Positions 37,601 through 45,079 of a stretch of DNA of 64,000 nt are shown here, piece after piece; position 1 is the first letter of the stretch; each line of letters begins with the position of its first letter. The DNA lies in NCBI GenBank assembly GCA_017406465.1, contig JAFQYM010000023.1, positions 27,710 to 91,709 on the forward strand, given 5' to 3'. This stretch comes from Kiritimatiellia bacterium. GTDB taxonomy: Bacteria > Verrucomicrobiota > Kiritimatiellia > RFP12 > UBA1067. Made by a program: the position numbers and the translations under genes. The notes under the pieces were generated by a model. That model was not told the origin of the DNA, did not search any database, and saw only the letters and a list, made by a program, of their open reading frames with translations.

Positions 37601-39220
37601 GGCGGGGCCTTCGAAGGAGTGATGCTGAAGTCCGGCGGCGAGACGCCGCGCGTCGCGCGCCAGGCGGGCAGCTTCAACGGGATGATTCGCGTCCTGGTAG
37701 GCACGGCTGAAGCCGCGGCCGCCGCGGCTGCGGAGATGGCCGCCACCGAGAAAGACGGCGGCGCCGGCGAATACCGCGCCATACTCCCGATCGTCGGCAA
37801 CGATACCGTGCGTCTCAGGGTGAAGGACGGCGACGAGGTCATAGCCGAGCGCACCGTCTCGTTTGCGGCCGACGCGACGCTTGACCTGATGGACTCCACC
37901 TTCTCCGCCGAGAGGACTTCAGTCCACTGCGGCGAGCGCTTCTACGTCCGCGTCAGGGACGCGGACTGCGACACGACAGACGAGGCCGACAAGGTCGAAG
38001 TCTCCGTCAAGGGGTCAGGCATGGGCGTCGCCCGCAAGATCGAGCTCGTCGAGACGATGCCGCACTCCGGCGTCTTCACCGGCGTCGTCCGGCCCGTCAT
38101 CTTCCCGAAGGGCGAGGAGATTCCCTCGGTAGTGACCGGCGGCGTCGCCACGGCCGCTGCCGATGCCGCGGACGACCGGCTCCCCGTCAGCTACGGCGAC
38201 AGCGTGGAGTTCGCCTACGAGGACGGGAAGCACTTCTCGCCAGGCCCCGCGCGGACTCTCACTGCGACCGGCAACGTCAGCAAGGGTTCCGACGGCTCGC
38301 TCCGCGTCTTCTCGAAGCGCTTCCGCGACGTCGATCAGGCGGTGCTCGTGCAGTTCCGCCTCGCGGAGTGCCTCTTCGAGCAGGCGAAGGAGCATCGCCG
38401 CAGGAAGCAGACAGAGAAGAGCTCCGAGGCGATTGCGCGCGGCAGGTTCATACTCGAGGAGGCCTTGAAGAACTACCCGGGCACGGTCCATGCGGCGCAG
38501 GGAGAGTTCCTGCTTGCGAACCTCTCCCAGGAGCTCGCCGCCGAGAGCAGGGAGGCGGGTAACGAGGAGAAGGCGCGCCAGCTCTACACCGAGGCGCTTT
38601 CGCGCTTTTCGTCCATGCTCGCCGCCTCTCCACGCGGCGAATACGCCGCGCGGGCGCAGTACCACAAGGCGCTCTGCCTCGAGATGCTGGGCGACTTCAG
38701 GCGCGCCGGCGAGGAATACGTCAAGATGACGTATCTCTATCCCGACTCCGACCTTGTCGGCGACGCGACCGTGCGCCTCGCCACGCACTACTACAAGAAC
38801 GAGAAGCGCTACGACGTGTCGGCGCGCATCTACGAGAACTTCCAGAAGCGGTTCCCCAACCACTCCAAGGCGTCTCGCGCTCTCTTCATGTGCGGCAGCT
38901 GCTACGTGAAGGAGGGCGATCGGATACAGGCGGAAATGGAGGAGCAGGGTTCCGGCTCCCTCTCGCCGAAGGCCGAGAAGATGTACACTAAGGCGATGAA
39001 GGCGTTCGAGTCGATGGCAGAGATCTATCGCACAGACAAGCCGGAGATGCGGGCGCAGGCGCTCTACTGGGCGGGCGACGCGGCTCTCAGGGCTCGTTTG
39101 GCCCGTAGCGCGTATCTCTTCCTGAAGCGCACGGTCCTGGAGTATCCCGAGACCGAGTGGGCGCGCCGCGCGCGCGGGCTCCTGCTGCAGGAGTCCGACA
39201 TGTTCAAGGATATGGAGTGA
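31640..39220 (+). CDS. Giant exported TPR and beta-repeat protein (about 2526 residues)
   Basis: Signal peptide MKKVFLLVAFAGTAAVAFA. Residues 20 to about 1150 are helical and repeat-like (TPR/HEAT style). Residues about 1155-2165 contain acidic beta-type repeats, each opening with a V-x-D-x-D pattern and closing with GVFxG-like residues, for example near 1160, 1312, 1760, 1935 (divergent) and 2095 (VRDADCDTTDEADKVEV ... MPHSGVFTG). Residues about 2226-2526 are classic TPRs (AAQGEFLLANLSQEL, AQYHKALCLEMLGDF, ASRALFMCGSCYVKE). It heads an operon with two more TPR proteins, ExbB, ExbD x2 and DUF4159, so it is likely the periplasmic scaffold of that machine. Function is otherwise unknown. Confidence 0.85.
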   Translation: MKKVFLLVAFAGTAAVAFADADLEKEFDEAVKSGHPLAAERAFKKLSEERRDLSPNRYFEAAEVSRELGNDVDRRTRLSHFIKVSKAWNDAVEQAAWELCLNSDDPDAFVLLAEKSAGSRRVYDNAMRLLEGFRKQKRAADFLKVADAALAAFKADEDRTEILARVVAMETEVGLGLSDEDLRGFFGRNVCRDLSVLNPVFNSRGDAFPKSWRIDLSCSTGALLSPETLTWLAKVGTNKAERADAVRLFRKFEPLVFDGRHGRHACVMTKMHVELAPELLPAGAEAVSAAICADIDKVVASDGIVTNEVANLMQYCASSALTPADVAKMREKYAAFVFPRDMPGLFRLAEACEKANSTKPYHDILPRCSDESLVRYAMMPTFAKLGDDKELRKAFVEQMLFGDPDPNHVLSSIAASKMSDREKVALFEAAYAKSGANSFWKWCVEDRRAAKNPVLTNQLAKAFLSKVKNGAKSNVRLVEIRREIKALKRGSGNKAPEVAHKLFDEACREFKGQWPQQNKWESRVFRSIVRKYAELCQHDGTAAPIAIKAIADKLDPKDDNAWREANVFDLVTSSIGERNALLDVARIRQKADYITEVRLDKGTDKLPVPVEAFAKVDPGAVIGFIDRNWHKDNPDERRLTPELAASLVAVVMKNFDCGKLGPGKAHGKLFPVAMSIVRTSPQLASAFPLDKVAGEVLDPALEAGRPAQAFLALAAACGRTDAYLNKYMSALSKVDPPTRLGSLVAICENPDIATFGNAEKGTIDRFDGIFVTQLMPTLRAVKAKSAAWTWLGDDDGTLAKRVKEWASSAVRSDKPATKSIVDEFFREMVRLKNAGGEGWNDWAGRGRVPYYKHVYSQGLASTNAVLLAQVAHSFGRAITRHAISDNTVMDILDRSRSEEMWEPIYLFVCAVAGDNNKEVFDMAARFRAEASAHLPGVYPVPENDPLYPLYVAADEFVRNNFERATELLTSHLREFERDAAKLPPAFTAWAVDQMRLMRGEKDAMLIRARALATRLLDDESKLTPEVAAAMILVRAESFRDQQNFEAAKLEYQTIRNNPAYAKTKAARRAMFRAVDLMIESGNAASAESTLEYWLSQPDTEIQAQAHYFLARIAFERKDYEECAKRLREVFAIDFTHTEARFLHGQWKLATNSEVDETEVMVGSVADRTAVRPGQQLSITVQDRNLSVAGGGNTIPVVIKAVPGGDFETIQLTPSSRDPGLFKGAIDVRLASAVPTNLVLEVTGADTISYAIDPAFLAARGLPAGRPKLVSVVDDARLAIGAGSPRVDEAESAAQVEALVDDSVADDSQGIKSLRPGNPLHIAVSDKDRSIGKDGGSVQVVVSTTSGDRLPGVELKEVRPFSGVFRGSVRTALPPPRAFASDTAVGFNPGDVINSTRSGSWRSLADGQPVKWFEVDTMGSHLFSNAVVRMENPDDITKIRLVGSLAGKRFSLGTFPAVDPKTRVGLRRQVAEQGGFRGEQSLRDFMESSKAPKSETATNIVFAPMLHGPATAGLFSGVFVTPEKLDFMRFRIVQQSKGADALKGVWLSIALDGETVFSGSGMQLAGALAAFEISVGVHRLEVFATGAGQGQSSSARDSFSLLWEKTEGESPVPIPTEWFDAEKHPEILAFVADRATIVRDADGFSATFPEPVRLRALRWEFLGRRGPYVSVDSMSAVDAEGGQILPVESDFSDAQRNDMLEVAPGDRISVSYSDERTTHGARRKVEKTMLSSFNNASVGFFFESDDYVPGSGNSRFHEAYRFVPGDSIVVSVSDSDLDASDEADTIEAKIVARSGKSVVLKLVEQELSQNADGVHTGKFLGLLKTAPAGGGGGKDTIETVDNDVLTLEHLDRENTNPGVPVVRTASISATRRTKPVVTLFRAGTERVVDESPAAKLRIDSIRRRPGNESVDTIYRDNVFAEPMDAVATDTTNAIVINVDAPILVRVNDLSRARHAASFLTLEAVATSEVELAEEEGMEPESVCAFMRLGGAFEGVMLKSGGETPRVARQAGSFNGMIRVLVGTAEAAAAAAAEMAATEKDGGAGEYRAILPIVGNDTVRLRVKDGDEVIAERTVSFAADATLDLMDSTFSAERTSVHCGERFYVRVRDADCDTTDEADKVEVSVKGSGMGVARKIELVETMPHSGVFTGVVRPVIFPKGEEIPSVVTGGVATAAADAADDRLPVSYGDSVEFAYEDGKHFSPGPARTLTATGNVSKGSDGSLRVFSKRFRDVDQAVLVQFRLAECLFEQAKEHRRRKQTEKSSEAIARGRFILEEALKNYPGTVHAAQGEFLLANLSQELAAESREAGNEEKARQLYTEALSRFSSMLAASPRGEYAARAQYHKALCLEMLGDFRRAGEEYVKMTYLYPDSDLVGDATVRLATHYYKNEKRYDVSARIYENFQKRFPNHSKASRALFMCGSCYVKEGDRIQAEMEEQGSGSLSPKAEKMYTKAMKAFESMAEIYRTDKPEMRAQALYWAGDAALRARLARSAYLFLKRTVLEYPETEWARRARGLLLQESDMFKDME

Positions 39221-39225
39221 CGGCG

Positions 39226-40872
39226 ATGGACGCAAGAAGCTTGATATTTGTCGCCTTTGCGGCGATTGTTCCGGCGGTGCACGCCTGGGACTGGCGCACC
39301 GACTGGCGGATGCGCGGCGACATCTACCGCACGTTCGACTTCACCGTGCGCGGCGGCATCGACCGCGCGTCCAAGGCGTTCGACAAGGCCGTGACCGACG
39401 AGTTCAGGGGCGGGCAGTCCGAACAGGACCGCATTGCCAGCTTCCGCGCCGCGGCCGCCGAATGGCGCAAGGTGCAGGTGCAGTCCGAGACAGGCGACTT
39501 CGACGAGAAGATCCTCTCCTACGCGCTTTTCATGCAGGGCTGCGCCCGCGAGCGCGCGAAGGACTCGAACGAGGCGTTGCGCCTCTACTCCGAGGTCATC
39601 GAACTCTATTCCGACATCACCTGGGTGTCCGTCCCCGCCAAACTGCGGCTCGGCTGCCTCCAGATGTCCATGGGCGACGTCCGCAAGGGCGAGGCGACGC
39701 TCATGGAACTGCTCGACGACCCTGCGTCGCAGAAGACCGTCGCGAGGGCGATTGCGCAGCGAATCATGGGGGACCGGCTGTGGAACGCCGGGAAGTTCGA
39801 CGACGCGATCGCATGTTTCAGGGAGGTCATGGGGACGGAGATCGCTGGCGAATCGCGCAGAAACGCCGCCCGCGACCGCCTTGTGGCCATCGCGCTCGCG
39901 CGGGGCGACTATTCCGATTTCGACGAGCTCGCGTTTTTCGGCGTACAGAACGGCGACGCCCCTCGCCTCGACGCGGTCCGCCGCATGTTCGACACCGTGT
40001 GCTACGTGTGGCTCCGCAACTTGGGATGGAACGACTTTGGCTCGCGCATGGAGAAGCTCTATCCCGGCGAATCGGCCCGCAAGAAGAAGCTTGATGCCTC
40101 GAAGGCCTCGTTCCTCGCGTGGTTCGAGGGGAAGAGCTCGCTCTATGCCTCTCTCGGGAGGCAGATGGACTACGCCCTTGACTGCCTGCGCGCGGCGACG
40201 CTTGTCGACAAGAACGACGTGGTGTCGGCGCGGCTCAAGGCCGTGGAAAACGCGATTCGCGCCCAGAAGGACGAGTCCGCCGCGTCGAAGGCCGCGTGGG
40301 CCGCAAAGGACATTCTCTGCACGGTGCAGAAGTACGACCTCGCCCGCCGGATCCCCGATCTCGTGAAGAACCCGCTTTCCTCGTCGATGATGCGCCACCA
40401 GATCGAGCTCGCCGCCGGCAAGCATGCCGCCGCCGCAATGTGCCTCGAGGAGTATCTCGGCCACAAGCCGCCGCCCGACGCCGAGAAGAACGCGAAGATG
40501 ACGCTTGCGCAGATATACCGCGACAACCTCGGAAAGTACGACAAGGCAATCGCGATCTTCCAGGAGTTGAACGACCCGCCGCGCACGCTCTGGGAGCTCT
40601 ACTCGACGTATTGGAAAGCCGGCAAGAAGAAGGAAGCGTACTCGATGCTCGTCGAACTCGAGTCGATGTTCCCGCCCGAGGCGCCTCGTGCGTTTTACAC
40701 CCATGCGCAGCGGCTTGAGGAAGACGGCAACGTCAAGCAGGCGATAGCGATCTACAGGCGGCTTCTGTCGCAGCCGGAATGGAAAAAGACGGCCGAGTCG
40801 TCGTGGGCGCACCAGGCGCTCGAGCGGCATGGCGTCGCGACTGGCGGAGCCGTGGTGAACGAAGTGAGATAG
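39226..40872 (+). CDS. Exported TPR protein
   Basis: 548 residues from ATG 39226, five bases after the giant gene; the frame is open upstream but the signal peptide (MDARSLIFVAFAAIVPAVHA) fixes this start. The mature protein is a run of TPR-like helices (AKLRLGCLQMSMGDVRKGEA, KMTLAQIYRDNLGKYDKAIA, GNVKQAIAIYRRLLSQ). It probably works in the periplasm together with its neighbours. No enzyme motif seen. Confidence 0.82.
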   Translation: MDARSLIFVAFAAIVPAVHAWDWRTDWRMRGDIYRTFDFTVRGGIDRASKAFDKAVTDEFRGGQSEQDRIASFRAAAAEWRKVQVQSETGDFDEKILSYALFMQGCARERAKDSNEALRLYSEVIELYSDITWVSVPAKLRLGCLQMSMGDVRKGEATLMELLDDPASQKTVARAIAQRIMGDRLWNAGKFDDAIACFREVMGTEIAGESRRNAARDRLVAIALARGDYSDFDELAFFGVQNGDAPRLDAVRRMFDTVCYVWLRNLGWNDFGSRMEKLYPGESARKKKLDASKASFLAWFEGKSSLYASLGRQMDYALDCLRAATLVDKNDVVSARLKAVENAIRAQKDESAASKAAWAAKDILCTVQKYDLARRIPDLVKNPLSSSMMRHQIELAAGKHAAAAMCLEEYLGHKPPPDAEKNAKMTLAQIYRDNLGKYDKAIAIFQELNDPPRTLWELYSTYWKAGKKKEAYSMLVELESMFPPEAPRAFYTHAQRLEEDGNVKQAIAIYRRLLSQPEWKKTAESSWAHQALERHGVATGGAVVNEVR

Positions 40873-40894
40873 TACGACGGAGGGATGTCGAGTC

Positions 40895-43135
40895 ATGAAG
40901 CAAAACCTGAAACATTCTGCAAATCCGTTCGCTGCGGCCGTCGCCGTGGCGAGTGTCGCGCTTGCGTCCGTGTGCGCCGTGGCTCAGGATCAGCCGCAGG
41001 AGGGGACCGCACCCGTGCAGGCCGCCTCGAACGAGCGGCTCGTCGAGGCCCGCGCGGCAAGGATGGTCAAGAGCGCCATCGCGCTCTTTTCCTCGAACGA
41101 GGAGGATCGCGCCGTCGGCATGCTCGAAGCCGTGTCGAGGCTGTATCCAGATTCGCAGATGCGCTTTTCCGCCGCGCTCGAGCTTGGACGCCACTTCCTC
41201 GAAAAGCGGGTCTTCGACCGCGCTCTCTCCGAGCTTACGCGGGCTGGCGGCGCCGCGGACCCTGAAGTCCGCGCCGAGTCGCTGCTCCTGCTCGGCCGCA
41301 TGTATGCGGCGAAGGGCTCGGCTTCGGAGGCGGCGATGGCGCTCAGGCGCCTCGTGCAGGACCATCCGTCGAGCCCGTTCGCGAACGACGCCTACTTCAT
41401 GCTCGGCCAGCTGCACTTCGAGTCCGGCCGCTGGTCGCGCGCCGCAGAGGCGTTCGAGATGGTCGGAACCGCCGTTCCCGAGAGCTCGTCAAAGTCGAAC
41501 GAGACGGTTCTCGTCGAGGCGGGGCAGCGCGTGTTCGTACATGTGCGAGACAAGGACCTGACGATCCTCGACTCGCTCGGCGAGAAGTCCTATGTCGAGC
41601 TTTCGAGCAAGTCCGGCGACGCGGAGAAGGCCGAGCTCGTCCGCTTCGGGCGTGCAGAGGGCGAATTCCTGGCGTCCGTGCAGATTTCGCCTTCCGATAC
41701 GCCGAAGGGCGACGGAGTGCTTACGGTGCACGGTTCCGAGCCGGTCCAGGCCGTCTATGTCGACGCCAACACCGAGAGCGGCGACGTGAACAGGAAGGTC
41801 CTCGCCGAGTCGTCCGTCGTGTCGTCGGCGTCGATAGCGTTTCTCGACGGCGCCCAGCGAGAGAGCATCCACGGCGTCTTTGTCGGACAGCCCACCTTTG
41901 TGCAGCTGAGGGACTTCGACCTCGACGTCTCTGGCACTCCGGACACCGCGAAGATCATCGTCAAGACCCTCTACCGCGAGCGCCCCGAGTGCGCCCCGGG
42001 CGAGACCCAGCCGCCGCCGCCCGCCCCTGACGCGCCGTGGCTGACCCGCACCGAGACCGAGATGACCGTCACGGAGACCGGCCCTCGGACGGGAGTCTTC
42101 TCGTGCAGGGTCGTTCCCGTCTTGATGCCCGACGGGACGAACGCGCCGCCTGCCGCGGCGGCGGGGGAGGTGTACGTCCGTCCCGACGAGAAGATCGCCG
42201 TCGAGTACATGGACGCGCGCCACATCGAGGGCTTCAAGCCCGTGGCGAGGGGCGCCGAGGCGTTTGTCCTCGTCGGCGGCTCTACCGAGCCACAGTCTAC
42301 CGTTTCGCATTCTTCCGTCGCCGCAGTGCAGGCGAAGAAGCTCCTGATCGAGGCGCGGCTTCTCTGCAAGTGGGGGCTCATCTTCAAGGACGTCGGGCTC
42401 CAGGAGAACGCGAACGCAAAGGCGGACGAGGGTTTGATGCGGGTCTCCGAGATCTTCGACCTCGCGTCCCGCAACTCGCTCGACAGGTCCATCGTCGAGG
42501 AGGCCTACGAGGCCCGCTGGAGTCTTCTCATCGTCAAGGACGCGCTTCGTCAGGCGATCGAGACGTGCAATGCACTCGTCAAGCGCTATCCCGACACGGT
42601 GCTTGCGGACAGGGCGTTCCTGCAGATCGCCAACGCCCGCATCCAGGAAGACACGAAGGAATCGCGCGCCTCGGCGCTCGGCGTCCTTTCCGCGATCATA
42701 ACCCTGCCTAGCTCCCCCCTGAAGGCCGAGGCGCAGTTCCGCATAGGCGAGGTGCGCGAGGCCGAGGCGCGCGCGCAGGCAGCCGAAGGCAGCGGGCGCA
42801 AGGCCGACTTCTCGGCGGCTATCGCGGCCTACCGCCTCTGCGCGGAGACATATCCATCGAGCTCGTTCGCCGGCGAGTCGTTCAAGCGCATCGTAGACTA
42901 CGACATCTCGATCAAGAACTACGCCGCCGCGCAGGAGACCCTCGAACGCGTCTTCCAGGACTATCCCGACGCGCCGTGGCTCGACGAGATGATGCTCAAG
43001 TGGGGCGTTGTGCGCCACAGAATGGGCGACACGGAGGGCGCGAAGGAGAAGTTCCACCAGCTTCTCGACGAGTATCCTGGCGGGAAGGCCGCGAAGACGG
43101 CGTCCGATTTCCTTGCGAAGCTCGGCGAAGAGTGA
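40895..43135 (+). CDS. Exported TPR protein with two acidic beta repeats
   Basis: 746 residues; signal peptide (FAAAVAVASVALASVCAVAQ), Shine-Dalgarno GGAGGG near 40880. N-terminal TPRs (about 40-200: AALELGRHFLEKRVFDRALS, DAYFMLGQLHFESGRWSRAA). Two repeats of the type seen in the giant protein follow, near 207-270 (VHVRDKDLTILDSLGEKSYV) and 325-410 (VQLRDFDLDVSGTPDTAKI ... ETGPRTGVFSC). C-terminal TPRs (about 440-740) end in AKEKFHQLLDEYPGGKAAKT. The shared repeat links it physically or evolutionarily to the giant protein. Confidence 0.83.
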   Translation: MKQNLKHSANPFAAAVAVASVALASVCAVAQDQPQEGTAPVQAASNERLVEARAARMVKSAIALFSSNEEDRAVGMLEAVSRLYPDSQMRFSAALELGRHFLEKRVFDRALSELTRAGGAADPEVRAESLLLLGRMYAAKGSASEAAMALRRLVQDHPSSPFANDAYFMLGQLHFESGRWSRAAEAFEMVGTAVPESSSKSNETVLVEAGQRVFVHVRDKDLTILDSLGEKSYVELSSKSGDAEKAELVRFGRAEGEFLASVQISPSDTPKGDGVLTVHGSEPVQAVYVDANTESGDVNRKVLAESSVVSSASIAFLDGAQRESIHGVFVGQPTFVQLRDFDLDVSGTPDTAKIIVKTLYRERPECAPGETQPPPPAPDAPWLTRTETEMTVTETGPRTGVFSCRVVPVLMPDGTNAPPAAAAGEVYVRPDEKIAVEYMDARHIEGFKPVARGAEAFVLVGGSTEPQSTVSHSSVAAVQAKKLLIEARLLCKWGLIFKDVGLQENANAKADEGLMRVSEIFDLASRNSLDRSIVEEAYEARWSLLIVKDALRQAIETCNALVKRYPDTVLADRAFLQIANARIQEDTKESRASALGVLSAIITLPSSPLKAEAQFRIGEVREAEARAQAAEGSGRKADFSAAIAAYRLCAETYPSSSFAGESFKRIVDYDISIKNYAAAQETLERVFQDYPDAPWLDEMMLKWGVVRHRMGDTEGAKEKFHQLLDEYPGGKAAKTASDFLAKLGEE

Positions 43136-43175
43136 CGCACGAAAGATCTAAAACCAAAGAAGGGAGAAAAACGAC

Positions 43176-43808
43176 ATGATGGGATATCTGATGGACGGAG
43201 GATGGATGATGCTTCCACTTCTCCTGTGCTCGATTGCGATGGTCGCGGTCATAATCGACCGCGCCCGCGCGTTTCGCGCTGCGTCGCGCGTAGACCCGGT
43301 TTCGCTTAGGGAACGAGTATGCGCGGCCGTCGCGTCGGGCGACCTCGCGGGAGCCGCCGAGGCGTGCTCGTCGAGCGAGGGACCTGCTGCGGCGGTAATG
43401 CTCTGCGGCATCGAGCGCCTGCGCCACATGAAGGAGAAGGGCAAGGGCGAGTCCGAGATAGAACTCGGAGTCTCGAAGTCGATGGAGGACTACGCGCCAA
43501 AGGCGATGAACGGGCTTGAAAAGCGCATGGGCGCGATGGTGCTCATAGCGTCGATCTCGCCTCTTATCGGAATGTGCGGAACGGTGACGGGCATGATCAA
43601 CTCGTTCTCCGCTATGGCCGAGGCGGCGGGCCTCGATCCGGGGGCGGTCGCGGGAGGCATTTCCGAGGCGCTCATCACGACGGCGGCCGGCCTCATCATA
43701 GCGATACCGGGCGTCGTCGCCTACAACTTCTTCCAGAAGAAGGTCGAAGAGTGGAACATGGAGCTTGAGGCCTCCATAGCTGGAATCGTCGCGGCGGTGG
43801 GCGCGTGA
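43176..43808 (+). CDS. exbB: ExbB/TolQ/MotA-family proton channel protein
   Basis: 210 residues with the three-helix layout of ExbB/TolQ: helix 1 MMLPLLLCSIAMVAVIIDRA, a cytoplasmic part, helix 2 with ISPLIGMCGTVTGMINSFS, and helix 3 ALITTAAGLIIAIPGVVAYN. It forms the proton channel with ExbD to energise an outer envelope process. Shine-Dalgarno AGGGAGAA. The stop overlaps the following exbD (GTGA). Confidence 0.92.
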   Translation: MMGYLMDGGWMMLPLLLCSIAMVAVIIDRARAFRAASRVDPVSLRERVCAAVASGDLAGAAEACSSSEGPAAAVMLCGIERLRHMKEKGKGESEIELGVSKSMEDYAPKAMNGLEKRMGAMVLIASISPLIGMCGTVTGMINSFSAMAEAAGLDPGAVAGGISEALITTAAGLIIAIPGVVAYNFFQKKVEEWNMELEASIAGIVAAVGA

Positions 43809-44224
43809 AATCAAAGAAGAGAGCTTCCGAAGGCGGGATCAGCCCGGACTTGACGTCCTTCTCGGACATCGCGAACCTGCTGATCATCTTCTTCATCCTG
43901 ACGACTTCGCTCGTCAGGCCCTTTGGCCGCCGCATGGACATGCCGGCCTCGGCGAAACCGCCGGAGACGCGCCAGCAGGACAATACCCCGACGGTGCGCG
44001 TCACCGCCGACCGGCTGATGCTTTCCGAGGGCGAGGGCAACGAGCGCGAGGTGACGATGAACGAGCTGAGGGCCGACCTCTGGCGTAGGAACTTCCCGAG
44101 CCGCAAGGAGACCGAGCGCGCCGTAGTCGTCGAGACGGCCCCCGAGGTCACCTACGAGCGCTATTACAACGTAGTCACGGCAATTGCGGCGGCGGGCGGC
44201 GTCGTGGCTCTCATGACGGAGTGA
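43805..44224 (+). CDS. exbD: ExbD/TolR-family protein (first copy)
   Basis: 139 residues, GTG start overlapping the exbB stop. Single N-terminal helix with the conserved proton-pathway Asp (LTSFSDIANLLIIFF, Asp21) and a periplasmic domain. Partner of the preceding ExbB. Confidence 0.9.
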   Translation: MKSKKRASEGGISPDLTSFSDIANLLIIFFILTTSLVRPFGRRMDMPASAKPPETRQQDNTPTVRVTADRLMLSEGEGNEREVTMNELRADLWRRNFPSRKETERAVVVETAPEVTYERYYNVVTAIAAAGGVVALMTE

Positions 44225-44228
44225 GAAG

Positions 44229-44627
44229 ATGGCGATAAGACGCAGAAAGAAGCCGAACCTCGTGCTGCCGCTCTCTTCAATGGGAGACATCGCGTTCCTT
44301 CTCATCATCTTCTTCATGCTTGCGTCCAACTTCATGAAGACGGGAAACGTCGACCTCCAGCGCCCCGGGGCGCCGACTCTCGAGCAGCAGGAGCCCGCAA
44401 AATGCTCGGTGATGGTCGATAGGGACGGCGTAGTGTGGTGCGACGGCGCGCAGGTTTCGGCCGCCGAGCTTGCCTCGATCATCAAGCCGCTCGTCGAGCG
44501 GGACCGTGAACTTGCAGTGCACGTTTCGGTGCACAAGGACTTGAAGCGCGACGAATTCATGCCCGTCGTCGAGGCCGTAAGCGAAAGCGGGGCAAAGATA
44601 GTTTTGACAGGAGAACCGGAGGACTAA
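44229..44627 (+). CDS. exbD: ExbD/TolR-family protein (second copy)
   Basis: 132 residues; basic start (MAIRRRKKPNLVLPLSS), then the helix with conserved Asp20 (MGDIAFLLIIFFMLAS) and a periplasmic domain ending in an IVLTGEPED tail. Two different ExbD proteins next to one ExbB suggest a hetero-oligomeric stator. Confidence 0.9.
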   Translation: MAIRRRKKPNLVLPLSSMGDIAFLLIIFFMLASNFMKTGNVDLQRPGAPTLEQQEPAKCSVMVDRDGVVWCDGAQVSAAELASIIKPLVERDRELAVHVSVHKDLKRDEFMPVVEAVSESGAKIVLTGEPED

Positions 44628-44630
44628 GCC

Positions 44631-45068
44631 ATGGCAAGACCAGATGAACTTCTGACGGACATAGAGCGTTCCGTATTCGGGCGTGCGCTCGTCGTGTCGA
44701 TCATTCTGCACGCGGTGCTGATAGGCGCCACGTCCATATCCCTTTTCAAGGACTGGACGGAATACGGCGTCCACTCGCCCTCGTGGATCAACGCCGAAAA
44801 GACCAAGGCGCGCAAGGAGGCGGAGGAGACCCGTCGCCGCGAGGAGGCCGAGAAGAAGGCCGCGGCAGAGGAGGCGAAGGCGGCGGAGATGCGCGCGGCC
44901 GCGTCTAACGAGACGGCGAAGGCGTCCGCAAAGGCCGCAGAGCCCGCGCAGGCGGCTCCCGCCGAGGCTGCGAAGACCGAGGCCAAGGAGGTGAAGCAGC
45001 CGCCCGAAATAAAGCCGCTTCCTCCCAAAAAGGGCTTTGAGTACGGCGAGGACCTTTCGCTCGACTGA
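44631..45068 (+). CDS. TonB/TolA-like single-pass protein lacking a C-terminal domain
   Basis: 145 residues: one membrane helix (ALVVSIILHAVLIGATSISL, with the SIILHA pattern common in TonB/TolA), then a long Lys/Glu/Ala-rich helix and a Pro-rich stretch (KQPPEIKPLPPKKGFEYGED). There is no globular TonB-C domain, so it may be a shortened transducer or a linker to the periplasmic TPR proteins. CGGAGGA precedes the start. Confidence 0.75.
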   Translation: MARPDELLTDIERSVFGRALVVSIILHAVLIGATSISLFKDWTEYGVHSPSWINAEKTKARKEAEETRRREEAEKKAAAEEAKAAEMRAAASNETAKASAKAAEPAQAAPAEAAKTEAKEVKQPPEIKPLPPKKGFEYGEDLSLD

Positions 45069-45079
45069 GACAAGGCAGG

